64,000 nucleotides of DNA from the NCBI GenBank assembly GCA_021732975.1, contig JAKFWC010000010.1:1-64000 (forward strand), given 5' to 3'. A program made the translations under genes and the position numbers. The first letter of the stretch is position 1. Every line of letters starts with the position of its first letter. The stretch is from Planctomycetaceae bacterium. GTDB taxonomy: Bacteria; Planctomycetota; Planctomycetia; Planctomycetales; Planctomycetaceae. The notes beneath the pieces are model-generated. The model did not search any database, was not told the origin of the DNA, and saw only the letters and a list, made by a program, of their open reading frames with translations. Shown in pieces: positions 28,614-37,162 of the stretch.

Positions 28614-28976
28614 TCAGTCCGGAAGATCGATGTTGATCTCGTTATTCCCCTCGTTGACATCGCGCGTGACGCCGCTGGTCGAGGGGTTCGTATACTTGGT
28701 GTCGAACTTAGGTTTTACCACCACGGGTGGGAGCGTCTTGCCCGTCTTCTTATCGAAGAACTGGGCCGGGTCCGCGGAGACGGAATCGCCGGGATTGTAA
28801 GGAGTGAAGCTGAGCTTGTAGCTTCCCACCGGAATCTTGGGCGATTTATCGAACTTCAAGGTGTAGTGCCCGGTTCCGTCAGTCATTCCCGTGGCCGCAA
28901 CACCATCATCTCCGAGAAACGTGACGACGGTATTCTCCGCGATCGCCTCTCCCTTGTGCTTAATCGTTCCGCTCAC
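28614..28976 (-). CDS. Carboxypeptidase-regulatory-like small protein, possibly N-terminally truncated
   Basis: 120 residues from a GTG. It starts directly at the first strand of an Ig-like fold (VSGTIKHKGEAI), without the signal peptide or lipobox its relatives have. It is clearly related to the lipoprotein gene at 30392-30850: both share the V(T/S)G..., IPVGxY, DPAxFF and xTSG blocks in order and end in IDL. An in-frame TGA lies 33 bases upstream, so a signal sequence cannot be recovered in this frame. Either a frameshift has removed the lipoprotein N-terminus or it is a shortened paralogue. If functional it would be an extracytoplasmic beta-sandwich protein of unknown role. Confidence 0.6.
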   Translation of the reverse strand: MSGTIKHKGEAIAENTVVTFLGDDGVAATGMTDGTGHYTLKFDKSPKIPVGSYKLSFTPYNPGDSVSADPAQFFDKKTGKTLPPVVVKPKFDTKYTNPSTSGVTRDVNEGNNEINIDLPD

Positions 28977-29254
28977 CGTGCCGCGGGCTTTGCTTGCCCT
29001 CGTGGGTCAACGAACAACTGTTGCCACGAACGCGGTTACTGCCGATCCGCGAGCGGTTCTTGGCACAGAAACCAATTCCCTGCTCAGGGGGAAGTTCTCC
29101 TTTGAACCGCAAAGCACTTCAAATATTTATATATTTTTCCTTGACTTCCAATTCCTGATCAAGACAATCTAATTAAACCATATCAAGTGATTCACTTCCA
29201 TCTTGGAAGGATTTTCTCCGGCGATTCTCGCGGGCTAAGACTACGATTGCAGCT

Positions 29255-29285
29255 CAAACAATAGCTGAAATGGCCTTTCTGAACC
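29255..29285. repeat. 31-bp direct repeat, copy 1
   Basis: Identical to 29323-29353 over 31 bases (starts CAAACAATAGCTG). The two copies start 68 bp apart, with the second ending 43 bp before the next gene. Spacing and position would fit two operator sites or a small tandem duplication. Confidence 0.85.
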
Positions 29286-29322
29286 AACATCAACAACTGT
29301 ATTACAAACTCGACTGGCGGAA

Positions 29323-29353
29323 CAAACAATAGCTGAAATGGCCTTTCTGAACC
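29323..29353. repeat. 31-bp direct repeat, copy 2
   Basis: Perfect second copy of 29255-29285, immediately upstream of the secreted-protein gene that starts at 29397 or 29415. Confidence 0.85.
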
Positions 29354-29396
29354 TTTTCATGCGAGAAGGGATGGGCGCATTGTATGCTATTGTCTT

Positions 29397-30260
29397 ATGG
29401 AAGGTCGGTGCCCTATGTTCAAGTCGCGGATGCTCCAACTGACATGCTTGATCACTCTGGTTCTCTGGCCATTCTCTGCAGATGCTCAAGTCAATCATCT
29501 CTGTGAGCGACTCTACTCAATCTGGACAGATGACAATCAGTACATTCACACCTACCCTGTTGGTGGCAATGCATTTGGTGGGTCTTGGAGCAGTACGACA
29601 CAAGGTCAGCAGATCATCCAGAACACCCCGCTGGCGCTGGGAGAAAGCAATGGCACGAACTCCTGGACAATGGCTGTGAGCCTCGTTGCTGATGCCTTAA
29701 TTCCAATTGGCTCAACTACAGCCGCGCCACAATGCACTGCTCAGTCGGCCAATCAGTTTACATTTAATCTGGCCGGATTTGCTTGGTTTAGCATGTTTCA
29801 GGAAGCAATCAGCACAGCCGCCTTTGAAGTTCTTCCTGCAGAAAGCGATCCCGATGCAGAAGAATGCCTGTTGACGGCAGAATTTAACTTATCGGTCAAT
29901 CAGCTGGGATTTCCCGCCGGAGGATCCTCGATATTCTTAGCGTGTGCGGATGGAAATCAAAACAACGATCTCGACAACTGGGCTTGGGTCGAGGCTTTTC
30001 CAGAAGGAGGTGGTGGAACGCGAGTGGATGCCTATCTTCCTCAAGCCGATGGTCCGCCAATCGCGTTTTCGACCACGGTTCCAGGGGGCATTTACAGTGT
30101 TACTTTTACTGCGTCAAAAATTGTCCCAGTGGGGCATGTCTTTACTCTGAATGCTCGCCCTGTCATTGCTGGTGGACCATTTCCAATTTTTGGAGGTGCT
30201 GGTTATGTAAACCCTTATGCAACTGGCACGGTCGCTGCCGCAATCACACAAGCACCCTAG
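29397..30260 (+). CDS. Secreted protein of unknown function
   Basis: 287 residues from the first ATG, or 281 from MFKSRM at 29415, which gives a more regular signal peptide (hydrophobic LTCLITLVLWPFSADAQ, cleavage after ADA). The mature part is rich in Thr, Gly, Asn and aromatic residues and has few charges, with Cys residues spaced through it, suggesting an extracellular beta-rich protein. I recognise no family. Its base composition is clearly more AT-rich than its neighbours, and it is flanked by two related lipoprotein-type genes and by repeats, so horizontal acquisition is plausible. Confidence 0.75.
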   Translation: MEGRCPMFKSRMLQLTCLITLVLWPFSADAQVNHLCERLYSIWTDDNQYIHTYPVGGNAFGGSWSSTTQGQQIIQNTPLALGESNGTNSWTMAVSLVADALIPIGSTTAAPQCTAQSANQFTFNLAGFAWFSMFQEAISTAAFEVLPAESDPDAEECLLTAEFNLSVNQLGFPAGGSSIFLACADGNQNNDLDNWAWVEAFPEGGGGTRVDAYLPQADGPPIAFSTTVPGGIYSVTFTASKIVPVGHVFTLNARPVIAGGPFPIFGGAGYVNPYATGTVAAAITQAP

Positions 30261-30317
30261 TAGATTGCTATATTGAGTCACGCGTCTAGTCGACACGCGT
30301 AGTATAATAAATGCACC

Positions 30318-30349
30318 CAGTGATGCATGCATATTTGCATGCATCACTG
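30318..30349. terminator. Perfect 14-bp hairpin between convergent genes
   Basis: Arms 30318-30331 and 30336-30349 are perfectly complementary around a 4-base TATT loop. It lies between the ends of convergent genes (30260 plus, 30392 minus), the place for a shared terminator. There is no clear T-run after it on the plus strand; on the minus strand an AT-rich tract follows. Confidence 0.65.
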
Positions 30350-30391
30350 AGGATGATCAGAAGTCACGCTGAATAATCGTTCGTCACAGAT

Positions 30392-30850
30392 TCATTTCAG
30401 ATCGAGGTCGATATCCAGTTTCTGCTTGCCTTCTTTCACGACCAGATCCAAACCGCTCGTTCCCGTTTGTCGGTATTTCTCGGGGATCTTCGATGTGACG
30501 AAAGTCATTTTCTTCGTCGTCCCGTCCGGGTTAAAGAAACTGGCCGGATCTTTACTGGTATTGGTTTCCGCGGGAAGATTTGGAATGACGGCGACGCGGT
30601 AGGTGCCCACGGGAATACTGTTTGAGCCGTTGAACTTCATGCGATATTCACCGTCTCCGCTGAGTGTCGCCGACACGGCGTGTCCCTCTTTGGAAAGGAA
30701 CTGTAAGGTCGCGTTTTCTTTCAGGGGCGCATCGCCGAGGTTTACCACGCCCGTTACTTGACCGACGGGACCGCTGTAGCTTCCTCCTTCGCCGCTACAA
30801 GAGCACAGAAATAACGTCGCTCCGAAGGCGATGTAGAGATTCGCGCGCAT
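30392..30850 (-). CDS. Lipoprotein with carboxypeptidase-regulatory-like fold
   Basis: 152 residues. A lipoprotein signal is visible (FGATLFLCSCSGEGG, lipobox LCSC), so it should be anchored to a membrane. The mature part is one beta-sandwich repeat: GVVNLGDAPLKENATLQF, IPVGTYRVAV, DPASFF, then a closing KLDIDLDLK. It is paralogous to 28614-28976. Such small lipoproteins are numerous in planctomycetes and their function is unknown. It follows the DUF1559 gene on the same strand by 74 bp, so the two may form one transcript. Confidence 0.88.
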   Translation of the reverse strand: MRANLYIAFGATLFLCSCSGEGGSYSGPVGQVTGVVNLGDAPLKENATLQFLSKEGHAVSATLSGDGEYRMKFNGSNSIPVGTYRVAVIPNLPAETNTSKDPASFFNPDGTTKKMTFVTSKIPEKYRQTGTSGLDLVVKEGKQKLDIDLDLK

Positions 30851-30924
30851 AAACTCGGATACCTCGTCTATGAAGGACCGAGCCCTCCAGTCAACAGGAG
30901 AGCTCGGATTCCAGTGAGAAAGCT

Positions 30925-31956
30925 TTAGAATTCGCCGGGAGAATTACCATCGTCCCGAGTCGCGATCCACTTCAACGTCCGGAGATTCATGTTATTGCTC
31001 AGGAATTGTACGTGGCCATCGGCGAAGAGTGCGTGAGTTCCACCGGTGTGCGCCGAAATCAAAGGATTGTTCGGACCATGATTATCCAACACGCCGGGAA
31101 GGTTATAATTGCGTGTCCCGGGCTGGTAACGGACTGACGTGAGGTTAAACCGCCGATCGACGGGGCCATTCCACCCGGTGGTCGCTCCGAAACCGCTGGT
31201 GCCCATTAACCAGCCATGGGGAAATGATCCGCGAATATCGACTTTTGCGCCTGAGGGATCGATGGCCCAGTCCGAAGTTTCCCCGAGAATGAGGACATTG
31301 GAAGTGCCGTCGGTCACTTTGTTTAGACCAATGGATTCATTCGCAACCAGAATCCCTCCTCCCGAATGATAGCCGTTCGTCGCGTTCGGACCGCAGCAGT
31401 TTCCAGTCGTAATGATTTGGCGTAATTCCAGGAAGCCATCGGTATCGGTTGTGGGAGCGGCAGACGACGTGCGATCTTCGTCAACGCCACCGGAAATTCC
31501 CACGTAGCATGCACCGGACTGGCGAGCCCCGCCGTTTCCATCCTGAATGAATGCGTCCAATGGAGTCGACGGGCAAACGAATGCGGGGATGGCGCTGCCA
31601 TTAATGACTTGGCCATTCAAATTGCCGGCGCTTCCGACGCCTGCGCCGGTCCAACCGGTGGAACCGCCGTTGAATGTCAGCCGATTAAACAGCGGCGCCT
31701 GATCGATCATAGGCAGCAAGCCGGCATAGAATGACGGGCCGAAGCCGTTTTGCCACTGATTCCCGATCGGGAATGTGTTCGCCGTATCGTGGTAATTGTG
31801 GAACGCCAATCCAAGCTGTTTCAGATTGTTGCGACATTGAGTTCGCCGGGCGGCCTCGCGGGCCTGTTGCACGGCTGGCAGCAACAGCGCGATCAAGATC
31901 GCGATGATCGCGATCACGACGAGCAGTTCGATCAGGGTAAAACCGCGACGACGCAT
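30925..31956 (-). CDS. DUF1559 protein with type IV pilin-like N-terminus
   Basis: 343 residues from [12 protein letters not shown]. The N-terminus is a classic prepilin cleavage and methylation site ([11 protein letters not shown]) followed by a hydrophobic helix. Then comes the DUF1559 domain: [16 protein letters not shown] near residue 45 and the closing [19 protein letters not shown] block. This family is massively expanded in planctomycetes and is thought to form pseudopilin-like surface structures. I chose 31956 because a GGGGG ribosome-binding stretch lies just upstream; the frame extends further to 32013, but that part has no homology. Confidence 0.95.
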   Translation of the reverse strand: MRRRGFTLIELLVVIAIIAILIALLLPAVQQAREAARRTQCRNNLKQLGLAFHNYHDTANTFPIGNQWQNGFGPSFYAGLLPMIDQAPLFNRLTFNGGSTGWTGAGVGSAGNLNGQVINGSAIPAFVCPSTPLDAFIQDGNGGARQSGACYVGISGGVDEDRTSSAAPTTDTDGFLELRQIITTGNCCGPNATNGYHSGGGILVANESIGLNKVTDGTSNVLILGETSDWAIDPSGAKVDIRGSFPHGWLMGTSGFGATTGWNGPVDRRFNLTSVRYQPGTRNYNLPGVLDNHGPNNPLISAHTGGTHALFADGHVQFLSNNMNLRTLKWIATRDDGNSPGEF

Positions 31957-32215
31957 GACAGAGCCCCCAATGAAAAAGGAACAGAAACAACAATCAAGCG
32001 CAATGCCAACCAAGTGGGCTGGCAGTATTGTCAGGGTATGTTCGGGAAAGGAACGTGATCAGTAGAGAGAATAGAGAATACTGACGCAAAACAACTCAGA
32101 AATCCAATCTGGGGCAGAAGTCGCCCGGAGACGCCGCAATAATACCCCGGTCATCTTCGATATGACAAGTCCACCCTCCTCAGACCGGGTAAAAACGCTG
32201 AGCGACGTTTGCTCA

Positions 32216-35188
32216 CTATCGATCGCTTCTCAAAACGAAGGACGTGGATCGCCCTTGGATCAACAACACTTCCGAGTTTGACGGGACACCGTCCATCGTC
32301 TGAACCTGCCCATTGGGCCATTGAACGCGGAGGTTGGCTGACGCCTGCTGTGGGGCGATGGAAAAGGTCAGGCAGCGTTCATTGGTGACGAGGAACCCAT
32401 CACCCGCCGTCAACATCCGCACCTGAGGAATCGGGCTATTCAGTAATGTGACCGTTGCCCCGGTCGGTTCGCGCAAGCCTTCTCGCGACACCAACCGCAC
32501 CACGAGCGGCTTCCCGGACGGAGGCGTATGATTCGTCAAAATGGCGACCGGGGAATGCAAATGCGAAATCGCGCCGTCGGTGCGACCATCGCGATTCCAG
32601 TCCCACAGCGCTAAACCACGGCCGAGATGTCCACGCTGGAAAAAGGGGCCGAGTTGGGACGCCGGGGCTTCAGTAAACCGCTTTCCCTGCTGGTTATGGA
32701 AGAGTTGCGGCGGCATTCGGTCGGGTGTGCCTTTGCTGGTTTGCTGATCGACGTGACCATTGGTCACCAGCAAATCGCCCCAGCCATCGAGGTCAAAATC
32801 GCCGAAGTGGCAGCCGAAGCCGAGCATCATCACGCTGGGTTCATGCAGTCCCTGCCGCCTCGTGACATCGTCGAAGAAACCGTCTTCCCGTTGCGAATAG
32901 AGACCGATGGCGGCACCGAAAAAGTCGGTGAGGCAGAGATCCATGCGGCCATCGCCGGTGACATCTCCGGCGGCGACTCCCATCGAAGCCTGGGCGTTCC
33001 CATTGGCATCGAAGGCAATCCCGCGCACCACGGATTCATCCACAAATTGGGGGATGCCTTCGGAGTTGTTGCCTTGATTGATTAACAACAGGTTCGGCGT
33101 CGTATCATTGGCGATGAACAAACTCAGCCGCCCGTTACCGCCGAAATCCCATGCGACAACGCCCAGGCCTTTGCCGTCCGGAGTGGGCAACCCTGCCGCA
33201 CGGGAAATATCTCGAAACCGTCCGTCACCAAGATTCAGGTAGAATCGATCATCCGCGGAAGGCAAGACATCGGGAGTACATGCTTTCTGGACCTGCGGAG
33301 TGCCACATTCTTTCTTGGCGGTTTCGTCGATCAACGTGTAGTTCAGCACATAAAGATCGGGCAGGCCGTCCTGGTTGAGATCGGCAAAGACGCTGCTCGT
33401 TGTCCAATCGTCCCCGGCTACTCCCGCCTGGCTGGTGGTGTCGGAAAAGGTTCCGTCGCCGTTATTGCGATAGAGACAGTTCGGCCCTTTGTTGCCGATG
33501 TAGAGGTCGGGCCAGCCATCCTGATCGTAGTCGCCGACAGTCACACCGTGTGAGAAACTGAGATCGCCCAAACCGACCTGTGTGGTCACGTCGGTGAACG
33601 CGGTCCCTTGTCCATTCCGAAAGAGTCGATCGAACCACTGCGGTTGTGGCGACGCATCCCGCCAGTTATTCGCTTGCGCGGTGTAGAGGTCGGGCCAACC
33701 GTCTCCGTCGTAATCGAGGCTGGCCAACCCGCCGCCCATCACGTTGAAAATATGTTCCAGACGGTTGTCCTCACGGGTGCCTTCAAAATAGGTGAAATCC
33801 ACTCCCAGGCGGTGGGCATCCTCGGTGAAGTTCCATTCCACCGGATCGGATGGGGAGTCGACATCGTTCGACGGACTCGGCGATAGTTGCGGCCACTTCG
33901 GAGTGGCAAACGAACGGCGATCCAGGCCTTTTCCCGGCAACAGTTCGGTCGCGCTGGCAACTGGGGATCGTTTGGCCAACTGGAGCCACCGCTGAAACTT
34001 CTCGGTGGGCACGGTTTGTTCGCCGGGGTATTGCGTGAGCACATAACACCATCCCGCGGCTTCCCAGTACCGTCCGAGGTCCGCCATTAATGTAGCAATC
34101 CGGCCGATGAGTTCGCGGTCGGAACTTTCGCGCACGAGATTCAGCAGGCTGTCCAATTCGGAGAGTTTTTCCGCCCGCTGTCGGAACTCTGTCGCGGCGG
34201 CGGTCTGCCCCAATTGTTGCAGACACCCGGCGACATTCATGTTTGCCCCCAGGTGGTTAGGATCGAGCGCAATCGCTTCCAGATAACATCGGGCAGCTCC
34301 TTCGATCTGATTCAATTGCCGGGCTTTCAACCCCTGCACGTACCAGACTTCCGGGTGATCGCGGGCATCATCGGGAAGACTGCCGCGCCATGCGAGAAAC
34401 TCGGCGAGGTCGCCGCGATTCACCACAATCCGCCCGTAGCGGGCCTGCGCTTCGCCCAATTGCGGTTGCTGTGATAAGGTCTCGCGCAAGATCGATTCTG
34501 CCAGGGCGGTATTGTTAGCATAGAATTCCCGTCGCGCTTGTCCGATCTTGATCAACGGATCGGCCGGATTCGCAGCGATGGCTGCAACTTCCAGGAGTTC
34601 GTCCGATCGGAAAAAACGCTCGGTTCCCGAGGCACCCAGGAGTTCGTCCCCGCGGCATCGTCCTCGTAATATCTGCGCAAAAAACAAGGGTGCGGCTTCC
34701 CACGTGCGGCCTTCAATCTGCAGAAGATGTCCCAGGCGTGTCAGGGCATCGATGTTGTCAGGAGCCAAGGCAATGATCCGTCGGTACTGCTCCTCGGCCG
34801 CGGTCAATTGTCCGAGGACTTCGTATCGCCGAGCCAGACCCATACAGCGAACCTGCTCCCACTGGCCGGCATCCTGAGGAAGCCGTTCGAGCTCACGGAT
34901 TGCTTCGTGATGGTCGCGCTTGTGAATCGCGATTTGCGCCGAGAACAAGTGCGTCCACGGATCATCGGGGGCCAGCGACATCAACTGCTCGACATCGGAT
35001 CTGTCGGAAGACTGATGATCCAGCCATGTCAGCACCAGTCGGTTGATCAGGATGTCTCTCGGTGACGCGGCCAGAAGGGGACGCAGAATCCAAACCGTAC
35101 CGACCAACCAAACGACCAGTGCGACAATGGTTGCAGCCCGGTCGATAGATCGTTGGATCGCACGAGGCGGATTCACTGCAGTGATCAT
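32216..35188 (-). CDS. TPR / FG-GAP repeat protein with C-terminal ASPIC/UnbV domain
   Basis: 990 residues. One N-terminal membrane helix (TIVALVVWLVGTVWILRPLL) is followed by several tetratricopeptide repeats (about 60-400), then FG-GAP/VCBS repeats (about 450-850) with calcium-binding-like motifs such as DYDGDGWPDLY, DYDQDGWPDLY and DLNQDGLPDLY. An ASPIC/UnbV domain closes the protein near 880-980 (VRLVSREG, LRVQWPNG). This architecture is common in planctomycetes and probably forms a membrane-anchored extracytoplasmic beta-propeller; its partner is unknown. The start overlaps the stop of the small membrane protein upstream by 4 bp, so the two are translationally coupled. Confidence 0.92.
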   Translation of the reverse strand: MITAVNPPRAIQRSIDRAATIVALVVWLVGTVWILRPLLAASPRDILINRLVLTWLDHQSSDRSDVEQLMSLAPDDPWTHLFSAQIAIHKRDHHEAIRELERLPQDAGQWEQVRCMGLARRYEVLGQLTAAEEQYRRIIALAPDNIDALTRLGHLLQIEGRTWEAAPLFFAQILRGRCRGDELLGASGTERFFRSDELLEVAAIAANPADPLIKIGQARREFYANNTALAESILRETLSQQPQLGEAQARYGRIVVNRGDLAEFLAWRGSLPDDARDHPEVWYVQGLKARQLNQIEGAARCYLEAIALDPNHLGANMNVAGCLQQLGQTAAATEFRQRAEKLSELDSLLNLVRESSDRELIGRIATLMADLGRYWEAAGWCYVLTQYPGEQTVPTEKFQRWLQLAKRSPVASATELLPGKGLDRRSFATPKWPQLSPSPSNDVDSPSDPVEWNFTEDAHRLGVDFTYFEGTREDNRLEHIFNVMGGGLASLDYDGDGWPDLYTAQANNWRDASPQPQWFDRLFRNGQGTAFTDVTTQVGLGDLSFSHGVTVGDYDQDGWPDLYIGNKGPNCLYRNNGDGTFSDTTSQAGVAGDDWTTSSVFADLNQDGLPDLYVLNYTLIDETAKKECGTPQVQKACTPDVLPSADDRFYLNLGDGRFRDISRAAGLPTPDGKGLGVVAWDFGGNGRLSLFIANDTTPNLLLINQGNNSEGIPQFVDESVVRGIAFDANGNAQASMGVAAGDVTGDGRMDLCLTDFFGAAIGLYSQREDGFFDDVTRRQGLHEPSVMMLGFGCHFGDFDLDGWGDLLVTNGHVDQQTSKGTPDRMPPQLFHNQQGKRFTEAPASQLGPFFQRGHLGRGLALWDWNRDGRTDGAISHLHSPVAILTNHTPPSGKPLVVRLVSREGLREPTGATVTLLNSPIPQVRMLTAGDGFLVTNERCLTFSIAPQQASANLRVQWPNGQVQTMDGVPSNSEVLLIQGRSTSFVLRSDR

Positions 35189-35394
35189 TTGGCTTCCGAC
35201 GAGGCAACGTGACCGCTACGAGTTTCGGTCAGCAGTCCCCAGAGCAACAACAGGCTCCCTAACGCAAAGAATACGACCGAGGCCGGGATCAACACTTGCG
35301 ATGCGGCATCGTGATTCGGAAAGGAAACCATGTTCGCATGGGCATAAGCCTGTTCCGCTCCGATGAGTAACAACGCGCCGCTGACAAGCTTCAT
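35185..35394 (-). CDS. Small two-helix membrane protein
   Basis: About 69 residues from MKLVSGALLL, giving two hydrophobic segments (residues 1-17 and about 35-55), with the 'AYAHAN' cut in between resembling a signal cleavage site. A longer frame to 35520 exists but its extra 42 residues look non-coding. No family recognised. It overlaps the ASPIC/UnbV gene by 4 bp and is probably its operon partner. Confidence 0.6.
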   Translation of the reverse strand: MKLVSGALLLIGAEQAYAHANMVSFPNHDAASQVLIPASVVFFALGSLLLLWGLLTETRSGHVASSEAK

Positions 35395-35741
35395 CGCCGG
35401 ACTTTCAAGATGTACGAAATGCGATTGCCGTCGGATTGCGACGCGCGTCAAGAGTGGTTGAGGTGAGGAAATTGTAACCCGCGCGTCGTGCCCACGCGAA
35501 GCATGCTCGAAAGTGCTCATCGTCGTGTTGGTGTTGCCACTCTTACTCGAGATCGAGTGTCGAGCGACGACGACTTGTCAGCGACACAGTAGGGGGGAAT
35601 GCGAAAACAGGCATTCTTGTGAATTTGGCAAGAAAATTGTGGCGGACCTCTTGCCTCGGGTAGACGAAGCGGTATTCTGAGACGGTTGGGAGAGGGCAAA
35701 GGGTTTTGCCACACTTCCGGTTTATAGTAGTGAGAGATGCC
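35395..35741. other. Divergent promoter region
   Basis: 347 bp between the minus-strand membrane protein and the plus-strand Gly-rich protein. It must contain promoters for both. No gene, operator or structured element was recognised. Confidence 0.5.
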
Positions 35742-37052
35742 ATGCGTTCCCTGCTGACTTCGAGTTTCGTCCCGCTGACGCTGATCGGGTCGACGGTTCT
35801 CGCCGCTGGTGTGGCAGCCAATCTTTCTCCGAAACAAGGGGTGATCGTTCGTCCGGCCGTTTTCCAGCCTGCGGGTGAAAAGGCCGACGAAGTCGCTCCA
35901 CCGGTTGCTCAACCACCGGTTGCAGCCGCGGCTCCTCAAGAAGCCATCCCGCAATCGCCTCCGTTTGTTGCACAGTTATCGTCAGATGGCTTGCTGGCAG
36001 GAACCATTATGGTCGTCGATCCGGCGACCGGTTCGGAAGCCCCTGCTGCCGATTTGAACATCCTGTTCATGCAGAATGGGGAAATTAAAGCGAACACGAA
36101 ACCGGGAGTTGCCGGTGTTTTCCAGGCAAAGGATTTGGCTCCTGGGCAATACGCGTTGATCGCGTCCGGAATGTCGGGTTACATCGCCATGGGTGTGGAT
36201 GTGCTTCCAGCTCCACCACCGCCGGCTGCCCAAGTGCAGGCCACCGGCTTTGCGAGAAATGTGAGTCTGGCTCAGTTTCGGGCGCTCGCTGTTCCCGCGG
36301 TGGACTTGGCAACAGTGATGGCGCTTGCAAATGCGTACGTTCCTCCCGCCGCGCCGACGCAACTCATTCAACAGAACGATTTCCTGACCGATGATGAACT
36401 GAAATCCGGTAACGCTGCTACCCGCAAACCTGCAGGAACGCCAGACACTCCTTACACGGTAGAGTTGCAGGCCGGAGGTAAGGTACCCGGTCAGTTGCAC
36501 CGCATCGATCCGCAAACGGGAAAGCCGCTGCGGTTTCGCCATCTGAATGCGTTCCTCGTGCAAGGTGCTGCAACACCGCTGAAGGCTGCGATCGCTCCCA
36601 ATGGCAGCTTCGAGTTTTCCAACGTGAAGCCGGGCTATTACTCTGTGGTTGCTGCAGGTGCTGAGGGGTTCTCTGCCTTCGGAGTTCACGTTGTCGAATC
36701 GCAGGGCAACGTGGCCGCACGCGGTGCCGACAAACTGGTGATGAACGTCAGCCTCAGCAAAATGGCAGAAATGGTTACCATCGACGGGATGGTCATCGAC
36801 ATGACCAACTTCCCGGAAGCGATTCGTCAGCTCGCTATTTCCATCGCCGCATCTCAAGGGAATAACCCTGTGAACGGTCCTGCGCCTCCAGGAGCTCTGG
36901 GGGCTCAATCCTTCGGTGGCGGCGGTGGTCTCGGTGGTGGTGCTGGCGGGGGTGGTTCCGGTCTGGGACTCTTGGGTGCTGCACTTGGTGCCGCTGGGTT
37001 GGCAGCGGCATTAGACGACGATGGCGGGAACAATAACCCCACATCACCGTAA
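35742..37052 (+). CDS. Secreted protein with two carboxypeptidase-regulatory-like repeats and a Gly-rich tail
   Basis: 436 residues from MRSLLTSS; the longer frame from TTG at 35706 is unlikely, as GAGAG precedes the chosen ATG. Signal peptide to about residue 26, then a Pro/Ala-rich linker, then two Ig-like repeats (each has a G-x-I/L segment, an F...VKPGxY or LAPGQY turn and a hydrophobic strand). The C-terminus is a glycine run, then a hydrophobic Ala/Leu stretch, then DDDGGNN, which resembles a surface-sorting or membrane-anchoring tail. Function unknown. Confidence 0.75.
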   Translation: MRSLLTSSFVPLTLIGSTVLAAGVAANLSPKQGVIVRPAVFQPAGEKADEVAPPVAQPPVAAAAPQEAIPQSPPFVAQLSSDGLLAGTIMVVDPATGSEAPAADLNILFMQNGEIKANTKPGVAGVFQAKDLAPGQYALIASGMSGYIAMGVDVLPAPPPPAAQVQATGFARNVSLAQFRALAVPAVDLATVMALANAYVPPAAPTQLIQQNDFLTDDELKSGNAATRKPAGTPDTPYTVELQAGGKVPGQLHRIDPQTGKPLRFRHLNAFLVQGAATPLKAAIAPNGSFEFSNVKPGYYSVVAAGAEGFSAFGVHVVESQGNVAARGADKLVMNVSLSKMAEMVTIDGMVIDMTNFPEAIRQLAISIAASQGNNPVNGPAPPGALGAQSFGGGGGLGGGAGGGGSGLGLLGAALGAAGLAAALDDDGGNNNPTSP

Positions 37053-37162
37053 TGCCGTCGGGCAAACTCCGAATTGTGATGCGGATACGAGTCGCAAAGA
37101 TTTGACGATTTAGAATCTTTGCGAGTTCGTTCCTGGTCGAATGCCCTGGAATCGATTGTCTG

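Larger units (their letters stand above)
28977..29396. other. AT-rich intergenic region with tandem direct repeats
   Basis: 420 bp, more AT-rich than the flanks (29110-29200 especially). It contains the two 31-base direct repeats described separately and presumably the promoter of the gene at 29397. No gene was recognised. Confidence 0.6.
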
